Shown: positions 12,354 to 24,754 of the stretch, in pieces
Numbering within the stretch: the stretch's first letter is position 1
Layout: every line of letters begins with the position of its first letter
Origin: Tomocerus qinae
Taxonomy: Eukaryota; Arthropoda; Collembola; Entomobryomorpha; Tomoceridae
Reading direction: 5' to 3'
Length of the DNA stretch: 64,000 nt
Assembly (NCBI GenBank): GCA_020055645.1
Contig: CM034547.1
Coordinates: forward strand, 61,663,884 to 61,727,883
Position numbers and translations under genes: made by a program
Notes under the pieces: generated by a model
Databases searched by the model: none
What the model saw: the letters and a program-made list of their open reading frames with translations, nothing else
Told to the model about the DNA's origin: nothing

Positions 12354-15300
12354 CTACAAAAAAATTCATTGCTCCGCCCCATTTCAATGAGTCGGATTAT
12401 TTTAACTATTTTACTGTCGTAAAATAACATGAAATGTTACTGCTGATTTTTAACATTAAAACTAAATATAATTCAATATTTAAAGTAAAAATTTATTCTA
12501 GATTCGCATTGCATTCGATCACTCGTGGTCTCTAAAAAATCTACAATATATAATGTGTAAAAAATTGATTTAAAGTGTAAATAAGATTTCAAAGGGCTTA
12601 AAAGCATCATTTGTTGTTAGCTGATTAGCTGTAGAAATAAAGTAGGTACTAAATGTGCAAATAGAATAGACCGCATAGCGCATAAGTTTTTCGAGAGTTG
12701 GATGGTGTATAAAATGACTGTGTGTTTATACATCTAACTACCTCAGAGTAATAAATAGGGATGTGTAAAGTACATATAGCTACAACGCGATTTACAACTC
12801 GTCTGCTGCTGGCTGGGAACCTGTCATTAGTTATAGCTGAGTGTATGCATCTATGTATTTAGATTTTACCGAGTTTTACCCATTTCTTACTAGATTGAAA
12901 TAAGTTTCTGCATAATGCGGTTGAAGCAGACACAAGGAACAGAGTACATAGCTAACTAAAACAAAATATCATTTGCTGCAGTGTGTAAGACAGCGTTTGT
13001 ATTTCGCATGTAAATAAGTTTGTAATTCTACCAGCCTTCTTTCTACTTATTTACTATGTATACAAATGAACATACTCCTTGCAAGAAAAACAGTTTGTAT
13101 ACTCAATCCTCAGAATATCCTAAAACCTCTGCTGACATCATAATTTACTCAGGCAAGACCTCAATATTTTGGAAACATTCATAGGAAAAGGAAAGCTTAT
13201 AGGCTTCAAGATAATGAATATAGCGAAAGGATGCAGACGTTGCAGACAGTTATTAAACCAGCTAAACACAAAACGTCACGAGTGAAGGATGGTCATTTTA
13301 ATCTGTCTCACTTTCTTAATATAAACTCTGTGTGCAGATGAAAACGGCAGAGTCACACCACATTTCACTAAATAATATTTTTAGCTTGCAATTTTTAGCA
13401 TTACGTTAAAATTCTAAAGATGTTGACAAGAGTTTCTCATAAATTTCCACAATTTTACAGAATTCTATAGAATCACCAAATATATGTGCAGGGATTTCTT
13501 CGAATTTCCAAGAATTTTTGCAATTTGAGAATTTCAAAGAAAATATTTCAAAGAATATCCACATTTATGATACAGACTTTATCAAGTTGCCCGAATTTCC
13601 AAGAATTTCTAAACAAATCATGATTCACATGGAATTCTGAGAATTATTGATTATTTCTTAAAAATGAATGAAACATACCTGTCAGATTAACATCTTATTC
13701 TAAATAATTTATTCAGAAAAAAATCTGCGTAGTCTTGCGGTTATTATCCAAACAAGAAAGAGTAGGCAAGAAATATTTTTAATGTTGTTAGGTACAAGTA
13801 GTTCCAGAAGACAGAAAAAGATCTGCCTAAATGAAAATCTAGTATTTTCCGACTTTTGTTGCGTTAGTAGGCTAGAATAAGAATAATGGAACAAGTGTGA
13901 ATGCCATTATCATACATCTTAACTAAGCTCTTTGACACAGATGTAAAAGGAAATTAGTTTTGCGAAAAATCCTTTCACTACTCATCATCAAAACTAACTT
14001 GATACAGAAAATGCACTATAGAATATCAATCTGTACAGATCTCTTCTGTAATCTGGTAAAGCGGCGTAATATTTTATAGAATTATGACGTTGTTTAGATA
14101 CGTAGATTATTTAAAGCATCTAAACTCCAATAAAACTCTGGGGTTATGTGTCTATACGTGTGTGATCAGTTCCGTCTGCATCCTGCATCTATGTCTGTTC
14201 ATATCAAAGCATGTTTCTTGTCATATACATTTAAAGCCCTACAAAATAAGAGTCGACGTTGCACCTACCTACTACTCTATGAAGATAACTGTGCGAAATA
14301 TTAAGCTTTTAAACATTGCGAATTGTAATAGCAGGTTGCACCATAAAGATAATGATGATGACTCTATAGCTCTGAATTACGTGTCACATCATGTCAGAAT
14401 TCTTAAATTAAGATACTAGCTTAATAATTACTGATTTTATCTGTGAAAAGCATTGCTAGTATTACAATTTTGTCTAAAAATGCTATCTAAAAAGGGATGG
14501 CATTTTTGACATTATTTTGATCAATGAGAAAATGTATCTTCGTCCAAAATAATTATGGGCATGCATTGGTATAGGTATTGAAGTAAAATTAAAGTGCATG
14601 ATATACTTATTATAACTTAAGCATGCGAAGAATAAAGAACATATGACAATATACTAAGTGTACGTAGTCAGTATCATGTGGACTGAGGGAATAGTGGCGA
14701 GTTGGTTGTGTAAGATAAAATAGCTCCAGAATTCCCCCTCCCGAACTGACGACGGACGGATGAAAATCGGAGTTAACGTTTACAGAGTGTCAACACTTCC
14801 GGCGTACACAGATTTAACAAGGCAGCCCTCAACCCACACACATTGCATTGAACTCCTCTGCTCTGGTTTGCTTTTCTTGTCTGATGTGATGTCTCCCTGG
14901 CTGTTGGCGTATCGTGGCAGGGCTTGACATGGTTTGCTTCGTCTGTCTTTCTTCCGTGGGTTATAATATTACTGTACACTATTATATTAGCCTACTACTG
15001 AGTGTCTCCTCCGAACTCAACTCAACGGTGTCTCTGTGTCTACACCGACTAATCCCATCAGCAGCAAAAAAGGAAAGAAAGCCTACTCTCAATCTCAATC
15101 AAATCAGGGACATGGAAGCGTGTGTGTGCCCAGAGAATTCTCAATGAGCGTGATTCAACAGCATTTCCCTCTCTCTCGTTCTTTTCCTCACGGATCTGAA
15201 TCTCTAATTGCATTTCCTTGTTTTCATTAACGAAAATACTCTTTAACCTTTCACAAGTGACTCTTTCTCGTCAATTCTTTCTCCTGCGGATTATGACTAA

Positions 15301-15756
15301 TCGATAAAAGACAGATATCTACACACTCTACTCATAAAACTATGTGACTGGAAATACACTTTTGTAGGATTGGAGCAAGCACTTGTTTAAGTGGGGTAAT
15401 AAAATCTTTAGTATTAATGTCATTGTACTTAAAGTGATTGGACTTGAGTGATTTTTATTGTTATTTTAACTGTCTTCAGTCACAAGCACTTATTTACCGC
15501 GGAAAATCTGGAACTCGTGTCACTGTGAACAAATACGGCAAAAGAAAATCATTTTCCTCAACCATTTTAACCAAGTTTCTGTTTTAATGTAGGACGATTT
15601 TCAAGACTTTCATTGAAAATAATAAGTTGGAAAATAAATCAATAAGTCTAGTTTGTAATAATTATTATTATTTAGTGAAACTTATCGTCCAGTTTTTCAG
15701 TTTGTGTTAGCTTAGCATACATTCAAGAGATTTCGCTCTAAGTCGATTTCACAACA
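12354..15756. other. Intergenic region and probable promoter/5' UTR of stum
   Basis: No gene is recognised between the stop of aldose 1-epimerase copy B and the stum start codon. Around 13440-13640 there are degenerate direct copies of a GAATTTCCAAGAATTT-like motif. The part from about 14650 to 15750 is less AT-biased and probably contains the stum promoter and untranslated leader, but I cannot place a transcription start or an untranslated exon. Confidence 0.4.
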
Positions 15757-18700
15757 ATGACGGAACCAATTCAACAATTAGAAGATATTGAGGAGGAGCA
15801 TAACAAAGAAAACAGAGGAAAAACTCCAGACAGACTTGATCCAGGTCAGGCAAACAAAGAACGACGAGGCTCCCATTTACTTGCAGCTGCAGGTATTGAT
15901 TTGGAACGCCGAAGAAGACTTTCCAACCAAGAAGGTCGAGTGCTACAAGAAGGGAATCAAGTGAGCGTCTCATTTTCCGAATAATTTTACATTTTGATAA
16001 TTGATAGATTAGTGTCAAGTCATTTAAATAGTTGACTTATTACTAATTCGACTTTCTGAGAACAAACACAGAAAAATTGCCAAAATCTGACATCTGTTTT
16101 GATGACGTAAGACCAATCTTGAACTATAAACAGGTACCTACACTTAATACAAGGATTCCACGATGTTAGTATTATTACCTACTTCATTCTTCTACTATGT
16201 ATACAACTTACGCAACGTATCACATGTGGCTGTCGTTTTATTGCACAGTTACACATTGCATTCTAAGCATAACATGGAGCTGCAACGAATAGAATTATCA
16301 TACAAGTTCTTGTCATAATTGTCTAAATAACAAACTAAGCCTGTTTTTCATGCATAATCTTCTATGCTCCAGTAATTAATTCGTCATACTTCTAATTTGA
16401 CTTACTAAACTGAACCATCAGTAGGAGTTCAGGAGTTCACAATGTTTAGGGCTTATTTACTTAGAATTCAGTCACTGCACGGCGAGCTAAAAGCATTAGC
16501 ATCATAAGTACTTTTTACAAGATTATATTATCTAACACCACTTTTTACGTCATGAGTCAAAAAGGCCGTCTCATATGCATCAAAATGCCATACTTATAGG
16601 GTACATAGTATAGGTATACATAGGTACCTTTACGTTAATGATAAAAATAGGCACGGAAATAAGTAGTAAAAGGAATATTATGTACAACAGGAAATAATAC
16701 ATTTATGTTAGACTCAATACTTCCAATAGTTCCCATTAACTTAACAATTTTCTTGGTGTAGTCGTCTCACGGACTCTTTTCGTATTATATGTTATTTATT
16801 TTTTGTTACCTGTTAAATTTTCCAGACAATTTTGAGACAAGTGAACGTGAAAACCTGAACAAGTATAAAAAATTCTAGTTGACATCAACGAGTGGTGTAC
16901 ACTTGTTTTAGTTTTAATTTCTAGTAATTCACTGAAACAATTAACCCATTCAACTTACACACTTTATTTAGAATTTCATTTGCAAAGAGACAATGGCCAA
17001 GGCTAAAAAATTTGTGGAATAGTAGTGAGTGAGCCTAGGCTAATGAATGGCTAATACTAATGAGATTTTCCCATAGGCAGTGTATGAGTAGTGAACCTAC
17101 TACATATTTATGTACCTGTATTCCCTCTAGTACCGACCACAAGTATGAAACAATAATATTATGTTTAGGAAAAAGTTGAAAGTACTGTTGAAAACACAAA
17201 AAGTATCAGCTGTGTGGCATTCTTTGTTTTGTATGGAGCCGTAAAGGAAGATTAGAAGCACATTGGAATTAAAGGGCACACACATAAGTATTCGAGGAGA
17301 AAATATTGTTAATTTAATTTTGTCTACAGAAAGAAAAATGTTTGTTCAGATGTGTTGTACGTTGTATCTCATTATTGTCATTATTGGTGACACCTTCGAC
17401 TCAAACTACAAATATGTTCAATCTAATAACAAATTATGTAGGCGATTTTGGATAAAGTTGACATATCTTGGTGAATTGAAATCTCTTTGGTATTCCTAAC
17501 CATGTAGTATTTGTATCTACAATGAGGACATTCACACTTTGCATGCAATGCCGAAGCTAATTTACACTAATTCATAGTATTTTCAGTATATGGATCAACG
17601 AAACTTAACTACTTTCACTTACAGCACATTAAATAGCTGAGGTAAAGTCAGGTGTGTCAATGTTAATAAATTCTGCCATAAAATTATTGTCAGCACAAGA
17701 AAGTTGAGGGAATGGTACGGATACCGATGAGAACAGAAGTTCATTCACACATGCATCAATAGCTTCTAATTTCGGCCTTTTAGTTCCACTGCGAGTGTTT
17801 CAAATGCGATTAAAAATAAGTTAGCCCTTCACATGTTTTATAAGTAACATGATAATAAGAAGTGCAATCATAGGACTGCAGTAAAAGAGATGAAAATGTA
17901 TTCTAGTAGTAATATTAAAAAACCTACAGCAAGCCGTAACAGAAGCTCGCCTGAGTAAAGGTTACCGTGTACACATTTTGGTAGACGAAAAGTCGCACGT
18001 AACACAAAACCGAACGTGATCAAGCTTTCAGAATTGAGTCTTTATATATGTAGCTACGACATATTAAAAATTCAGACATTGATATTATAAGGAAACGAAA
18101 CTATATCATTTGAAAAACCAACAGAAAATCAAAATAGATAATTGTTGACTATGAAAATCAACAGAAAATCAAAACTGATTAATGTTGAATATCAAAATCA
18201 ACAGTAAATCAAATTTGATTAATCTTTATTATCAAAACCAATACAAAATCAAAATCGATGAAACATAAATTCAAAATAAATTTGGTAGAAACGGAGTGAA
18301 ATATTTTATACTATCATTCTAACAATTTATAGGAAGCGCAATTTAACTTTTTATTGTCCATTTTTCACTTTGATAATCAAAATGAAGACAATGTGAGCGC
18401 ACGGCATCTCAGCAACTAATGGAGCGATTTGCCCGAAAATCAATAGAGATCGTCACCAGCCCATAGGTATGGTTTTTACCAAGTTTAATTAATATCCGTC
18501 ATTGCATTCGAAAGTTATCGTGGGTACGGGGACAGACCGACGGACAGACTGTGCGATTCTATAAGCTGCCTTATTCAGAGGCGAGCTAAAATTGATTAAT
18601 GTTGACTATGAAAATAAACACAAATTCAAAATTGATAATTGTTGACCATAAAAATCAACATAAATTCAAAATTGAATAATTTTGACTATGAAAATCAACA

Positions 18701-21700
18701 TTAAATTAAAATTGAATAATGTTGACTATTAAAATCTAAAGAGAATCAAAATCGGTCAATATTAATAATGAAAATAAATAGAAATTGGAATAATGCAAGT
18801 TTGACTATAAAATTGAATATAAATGCGAAATAGATTTATTTCGGTCCTCTTATAGTTACTTTCGGGTTTTATTTGGTTTTACTATAAAATCTTAAATTCG
18901 GTAGAAGCGGAGTGGAATATTTTATACTATCCAACTAACAATTTATAGGAAACGCAATTGAACTTTTTAATGCCCATTTTTCACTTTGACTATCAAAATG
19001 AAGACAAAGTGAGCGCGCGGTATCTCAGCAACCAATGGACCGATTAGCCCCAAAATCAATAGGGATCGTCAGTGGTCCATAGGCATTGTTTTTGCCAAGT
19101 TTGGTCAATATCCGTCATTGCTTTCGAAAGTTATCGTGGGTACGGACGGACGGACGGACGTACGGACGTACGAACAGACTGTGTGGTTCTATAAGCTGCC
19201 TTATTCAGGCGAGCTAAAATTGTGAAGTATTATTTATTTATTTACTTTTGCCTATCAAAATGAAATACTAAAGACAGAGGAGAAAATCAGTATAACTTCA
19301 TTCCATGCATAGATTTAGGAATTGCCAAAACACGAATTTATATTGTAACGAACAAGTAGTATAATGTTGTTTCTTTTTTGGGGAAAAATACCGAATTTCA
19401 ATGGCGCATCTTAAAATTTATCTGCAGTATATTTATACCATCTAGAATGCGATTCGTATTGAAAGTACTGATTAATTTAAACATATACAACAAAATTTGT
19501 TCATCTGATAACTTGGTCTACATACTAAAATAAGCAGCTATTAAGACCAAGTTAAAAGTTACCATACGTTATTACATGCTATGGCTTAACAATAAAAGGT
19601 ACAGGTAAGCAACAAAGTATAAAGTAGAATCACAAATAGATATTAATAGTGACACTAACATACATGCATAATGGAATATAATATAACAAAGGAAACTATG
19701 AAGGCGAATTGTCTTGCACTCCGTGTCATCTATTATGTGATGCAACTTCTCCAATATTGAGGGCATGAGGACATAGTAGTGACAAGAGACATTTTACATT
19801 TTCTATGATTTCTCCCATAGTATAATTTATTACCTATTACCTACTATTGCTTATTACAATCGAGATATACATTGCTTAGCTCGAGACTCGAACTTTATAC
19901 ATGCTGCACTGCATCCCGAAGGTATTTTGCTTTTACTACTTCGTAGAAAGTGTGTCCGAAACGGTTGTGGGTATATAGTAAAGGAATTACAGCATACGAT
20001 GATTCACTGTCTTTCACGAGAGATACCAGGTTAATAATATAATTACTATCAGCTATCATAATACCAATGCAATATGTATGTACATTCATAGATACATGTT
20101 TATAAGTATAAGAATATTAATGTGATGCATATTTCAGACTATATAATAATGTTAATGCTTTCCCTCAGCTCAGCACCAGGGAAAGCTCTGCAGGACAGAA
20201 AAGATCCATTGATCCATGGACAAGACAAAACACTACAAGAGTCTGGAATTTTCAAGCTCTGGCTATTTCTGCCTTTGCACAATCCGATTTTATTGCCGAA
20301 ATGAAAATGAAATTAGCACTCATTAGAATTATAAATATTGTGGAAAAGATGTCTTTACAGACTCATTCATGCATCTGATGAATTTTGCATCTGTCCACTG
20401 AGAATGATATATAAACTTAATTATTAGTTATGTATTCAGTCATTCAGTCTAAAACGATGCGTTGCATCACAATGGGTATAATCAGTTTGTATTTGTAGAG
20501 ACTAGTTGCCATTCTCAAACTGCCTGAAGCTACAGACATTTTCACTAAAAGATCAATAGATATGATAAAGATTTAGCTTTCTGTCTAATTAACAAATATT
20601 CAATGAAATTAAGCTTTCATTCAATGGTTATCAATATTTTCTCTTCAAATTTTACTTGAGAACTTCAAACTTTTATTTTGCTTAATATATTCGATGCCAA
20701 TTTCCAATAGTACTTCATGATAATGTTATAAGACAATTTTGTAACGTGAACGTGAGTTAATTATTCCCAGAGTAAAATCGAATTAAGTATTGCTGACTAG
20801 GTTTTTCAGTTTGCATTTTAAATGGATAGAATTGTTTTTCGTAAAACAATAAAATTCTTGTTAAAAATCGTAGAGGACGAGACTGGTACATTCATAAAGA
20901 GCCAAAAAGATTTAGTGACCCTGTTCATCAATCTCTTTTTTGGCTGGCGGCTCCACTCCACCTTGATTTTTTGACCCGTTTTCTTGATAATCGCTGCTGC
21001 TGCTGATAGCTGATATTGGAGGTAGAACTGATAGAAGTCTTGATTTCTAACTTGACTCCTCTCTCTGTACTGGCCTCATTTCGGTATTGCTTCGCTGCCT
21101 CCAGGGTCATCGTACCTGATGTTGTAAACACTTTAGTCTCTGTAGAAGGAAATAACTTGTTGGAATGTATCCCTCCAATTGGGTACCAAGATTTCTGTTG
21201 CGGAGATACATTCGCAGTGGAGATTATTTTTGTTGTAGGATCCACAAGAAAAAGTGTTATAAACTTCCGGTACCCCGATTGGGCATTGTTCTCCAGTTGA
21301 AATGGCTTGACGGAATGTTCGTAAATGTTGGGGAAGACTACCAGCCTATTTGTCTGGGCAGTGACATGCCCCACATCAATGCGGTCATTTTTGGGGTCAT
21401 TAGTGCTGTCTGTTTGGACCCTAAATGCAAGTTGGGATTCCGAGATGTTGCCAACATCGTAGTAATATATTCCAGATGCCACAATCTTTTCGTTCCTTAA
21501 TCCCTCCGTGTGCCACTGACTGCCTGGGTATTTTGGCGAAGTGTTTGGAGTCAGGTGGATGTTTTTAATCCCTACTATAATCTGGAGGGGACGTCCACTT
21601 AGGGTAATTTTTGCATGGTTGTTTTTTGTGTCCAACTTCACCAAATTATTAAGTACTTTCTCAAAATGGGGCAGAGAGGCTTCCACAATTTGTTCAATCG

Positions 21701-24700
21701 ATTTGTAAACTTCTCCGTACAGACGAGGGTCCAAGTTGTTAATATAAGATCGTGTTGTCACCTTTTTAGTTTTCGGATCCGCGTAGAATTCAGTTGGGAG
21801 AAGTTGGAATTTGTCTGAATAAAAAGAATCGGGAGATTGTTTCTTGACGCAGGGCAACTCAAAATCACATTTGCTTGGCATTTCCTTTGTTGTAACTCCT
21901 GAAACAAAGCTGAATAGATGAGGATCAACCACTTCCAGAAGATTTGGCTTGTCAACTCTCCAGTCTTTAAAAGGTAGGCAGTCTACCAAATGTGATGTGG
22001 ATAACTTCAACTGATCATGACTTTCTTCAACCAACAGATTATCCACGGTTTCCACTAGGAATTCCCTTGAAATTGTGCGAAGGCGTTCCCAAAATTTCTC
22101 CCAGGGTACTGGGATTCCTTTTCCAGCCATTTTCTATTACTACATTATAGTAATCATGATTAAATTAGTTGTTTGAATGAAATTACAAAATTACTAATCA
22201 AAAAGTAAATACCATATCGTATTTTATGTTTATATATATGAATTACGTTTTTGTTTATTGGGGCGGACGCATTGATACAGATAACGTATTATATTATAGT
22301 TCGTGATAATTCTTAAATCGTGAAAAAAATGACAGTCAAGAGTGAAAATTATTATTAGTCCATCAGTCGAAAGATTGTAGTTTGTAGTGGTTTGATTAAA
22401 AAGTCTTCGTTGTTTGCTGTATCAAGCAAAATTCTTTGTTTCCAAGATGATTTCCAAGGGCATTAAACCAATAAAGGTTCCTGCAATCTATTACGGTAGC
22501 CTCCATGCAACTCGATCTACATACTTGGGTCTACTTGGAAAGAATAAAGTTGATGACTGTCAGTATTTTATTTTCTTTGCGGTTCTTTGATGATGATTTT
22601 GATGATGGTCAAAAAGAAGTTCTGAATATTCCAAAAGATTCCAAAATTGAATTTCGCATCAATTAAACTTTTCTATTCGGAATCACATCGCATGGATAGG
22701 TATGGCATCCAGACCGGACAGAAATTCCCCTGAAACTCGTAGTAAATACATATGAATGAGAAATTGCCGTATTTATCATAGCAAAATATTTTCGATTTCA
22801 TAGTAAAAGGTTAAATGGAGATTCTCGTTCACTAAATGTGCGGATAAATGGAAAATTTAGAAATTGTGTTATTTGTCTCCAGTCGGAACAATTTGGTATA
22901 ATTGTGCATAGGGGGATTTAACAAGTTCCTTCGCACAATCTGGTCGTGATTGCTGTGATTTATGTCACAAAAGATTCATATCTCATCACAAACCATTAGT
23001 AAAAGATGCTTTGAATGGTAGGTAAAAGCCGAAACGAATGCCTTTGAAGATTTGAAATAATAATGTGCAATGCTTGGCTTCAGATTCCTCCCATGTGTAA
23101 GCGTCTAATGAAAGGAGACTAACAAGATTCATGATTTTCCGTGAGCCTATTTTTGGACGATTGAGCATTTCTTATCACTACATTACTTCCTCATCCACGA
23201 TCTCTGCATATTCTGTTTCAGCATTACACGCACCAAAGTAAAACATAGGTGTAGGTACTTATCTTCGATGACATGACATAACATAGCCCAACTGTAGCGA
23301 CAGAAGTAAGTATGCAATCAAATCCTCTTGCTCTCACTCGAATTTGGTTCCCCTCACTCGGAGCAGTGTAAATATAAAAATATTCGTAACTGTATTGTAG
23401 GTTTATATAACAGAGAGAAAAATAGCTACTAACTCTACAGAGAAGGGTTTTAGTTACATAGTTTCTTCACAATTGGAGCAACAACGTTATAATACCCGAA
23501 GATAAACATCCCAAGTGTTTACATATGTTTGTAAGACCTAGTTGTGTGTTGACTTGAGAATAGCAAAACAGAAATTATACCTATACCTACCTATATTATA
23601 CTTCCAATTCAATTGACTTTCCTTTGCACAGATTCCTCCCTCATTTCTACGCAATAATGCGATCATTCACCGTGTCCTCCTATTTCCCAACCCATCTGGG
23701 CAACTAATCCAACAAGAACGGATTTCTTCGGGGCAATACATTTCCCTCTTACCTACTTAACTTATGCATAGTACCTCAGGCTCTTAATATTGTTTATTTT
23801 TCTTTACACACGTACACATGCATTGCATAGACACGTAGGTTATCTAAGATTAGAAATTACGACAAACGAATCAAGAAGGAAATGACTAACAATTGACTGA
23901 TGGTTTATTGACGTTTCTACACATTAAAATATATTTGAAAATGAAATTCTGGACTAAATTTCAAAATAATGATGCTTGGTTGAAATAAATGGGAAATTGT
24001 TTAACTGCGGCTAAAATTGAATTTTCTGGAATTTCTTCCTATAGGTCTTAATAGAAGATAAGGATGGAAAGATCACCAAGTTGGAAGTTGTGGAAGTGCG
24101 TCAGAAAATGGGGATGCTCAGAAAAGCTGTTCCAACTCTTCCTATTCTCATTGCCGTACTACTTTGTTTGTTAAACTTTGTGCTTCCTGGAATAGGTATA
24201 CATTTTAATAGTTTTTCAGAGGACACTGATACATATAGAAGAATGACCATGACTCAAGATAACTTCAATTGCATTGGAAGTTTAACATAATTTATGTCTT
24301 TTTCTCAAGGTACTCTGTTAGGAGCAGCCAGTTTGCTCTGTTGCGGAAAATGCCGACACGAGAGAACTATGGATGGAATTAAATACGGCGTTCTTGCTGC
24401 CCTAATACAAATTTTAACACTTATTTTTATCATTGGATGGATCTATAGCATAATTTACGGTGTGAACATGATTCAAGATGCCAGTAAGTTCCCTACGTTT
24501 TACGACCACTTCTTAAGAGTGGGCATTTATGGATTTCCCAGAAACCCTGAATAAATAATAATTTTATGTATTCTGAACACTAGATACAAGTGTGTTTCTT
24601 CTCACTCTGAATACGTTGAATCTATGCTATGACATAACTTATTTTTACATTTCTTTTAGTTACTAAAGCTGCAATCAACCCAGAAGAAAAAACAGACGAA

Positions 24701-24754
24701 GAAAAAAATAAGCCGCCGCCTAACGGCACGAAGCCAACTCAAGCTTGGGCGTGA
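15757..24754 (+). CDS. stum: Stum / SPEC3-family membrane protein, four coding exons, 207 aa
   Basis: Coding exons: 15757-15960, 24045-24195, 24310-24483 and 24660-24754, 624 nt in all with phases 0, 1, 1. The N-terminal 68 residues are acidic, basic and hydrophilic, with no motif. Exon 2 begins the conserved core: RKAVPTLPILIAVLLCLLN (about residues 94-112), then LPGIGT across the exon 2/3 junction and GAASLLCCGK. A second strong hydrophobic segment follows at about 143-165 (GVLAALIQILTLIFIIGWIY). This order, with LPG.GT between two membrane helices, is the SPEC3/Stum signature. In Drosophila, Stum is needed for mechanical sensing by proprioceptive neurons. Here it is probably an integral membrane protein with a short hydrophilic tail rich in lysine, glutamate and proline. 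Intron 1 spans 8.1 kb and contains a dispersed repeat and an opposite-strand gene. The ATG context (ACAACAATGA) is favourable. Confidence 0.88.
17923..19222 (+). repeat. Dispersed repeat with internal minisatellite, 1.5 copies, in stum intron 1
   Basis: The left edge (CAGCAAGCCGTAACAGAAGC) and the right edge (TAAGCTGCCTTATTCAGGCG) recur at 59.9-61.1 kb in the same orientation and at 56.2-57.0 kb in reverse. Between them lies a degenerate array of about 38-40 bp units built from AAAATCAACA and CAAAATTGATTAATGTTGAC. Then comes a conserved 3' block containing GTGAGCGCGCGGTATCTCAG and GGACGGACGG-type short repeats. The array and 3' block occur twice here, with a first right edge near 18590. There is no coding capacity. 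Confidence 0.8.
20928..22130 (-). CDS. DUF4246-family protein, intronless, 400 aa
   Basis: A single open frame runs from ATG at 22130 to 20928. Matches to the DUF4246 family as I know it from fungi: YSDKFQLLPTEFYADP (104-119), SYINNLDPRLYGEVYKSIE (about 128-146), YPGSQWHTEG (201-210), NEKIVASGIYYYDVGNISES (213-232), VVFPNIYEHSVKPF (264-277) and FITLFLVDPTTKIISTANVSPQQK (split over 290-313). Its function is uncharacterised. The layout of His207-x-Glu209, distal His272 and Arg288 resembles the metal and 2-oxoglutarate ligands of Fe(II) oxygenases (inference). The C-terminus is serine-rich and then strongly basic (SRKRVKKSR), possibly a nuclear signal. At 400 aa it is shorter than the fungal proteins I recall (600 or more), lacking N-terminal sequence. 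The lack of introns, amid multi-intron neighbours, and the position inside a stum intron on the opposite strand suggest acquisition by horizontal transfer or retroposition. Confidence 0.85.
   Translation of the reverse strand: MAGKGIPVPWEKFWERLRTISREFLVETVDNLLVEESHDQLKLSTSHLVDCLPFKDWRVDKPNLLEVVDPHLFSFVSGVTTKEMPSKCDFELPCVKKQSPDSFYSDKFQLLPTEFYADPKTKKVTTRSYINNLDPRLYGEVYKSIEQIVEASLPHFEKVLNNLVKLDTKNNHAKITLSGRPLQIIVGIKNIHLTPNTSPKYPGSQWHTEGLRNEKIVASGIYYYDVGNISESQLAFRVQTDSTNDPKNDRIDVGHVTAQTNRLVVFPNIYEHSVKPFQLENNAQSGYRKFITLFLVDPTTKIISTANVSPQQKSWYPIGGIHSNKLFPSTETKVFTTSGTMTLEAAKQYRNEASTERGVKLEIKTSISSTSNISYQQQQRLSRKRVKKSRWSGAASQKRD

Noticed and set aside
13440..13640. Apparent repeat of GAATTTCCAAGAATTT
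   Set aside because: Copies are degenerate with irregular spacing; best seen as AT-rich low-complexity sequence rather than a defined array.
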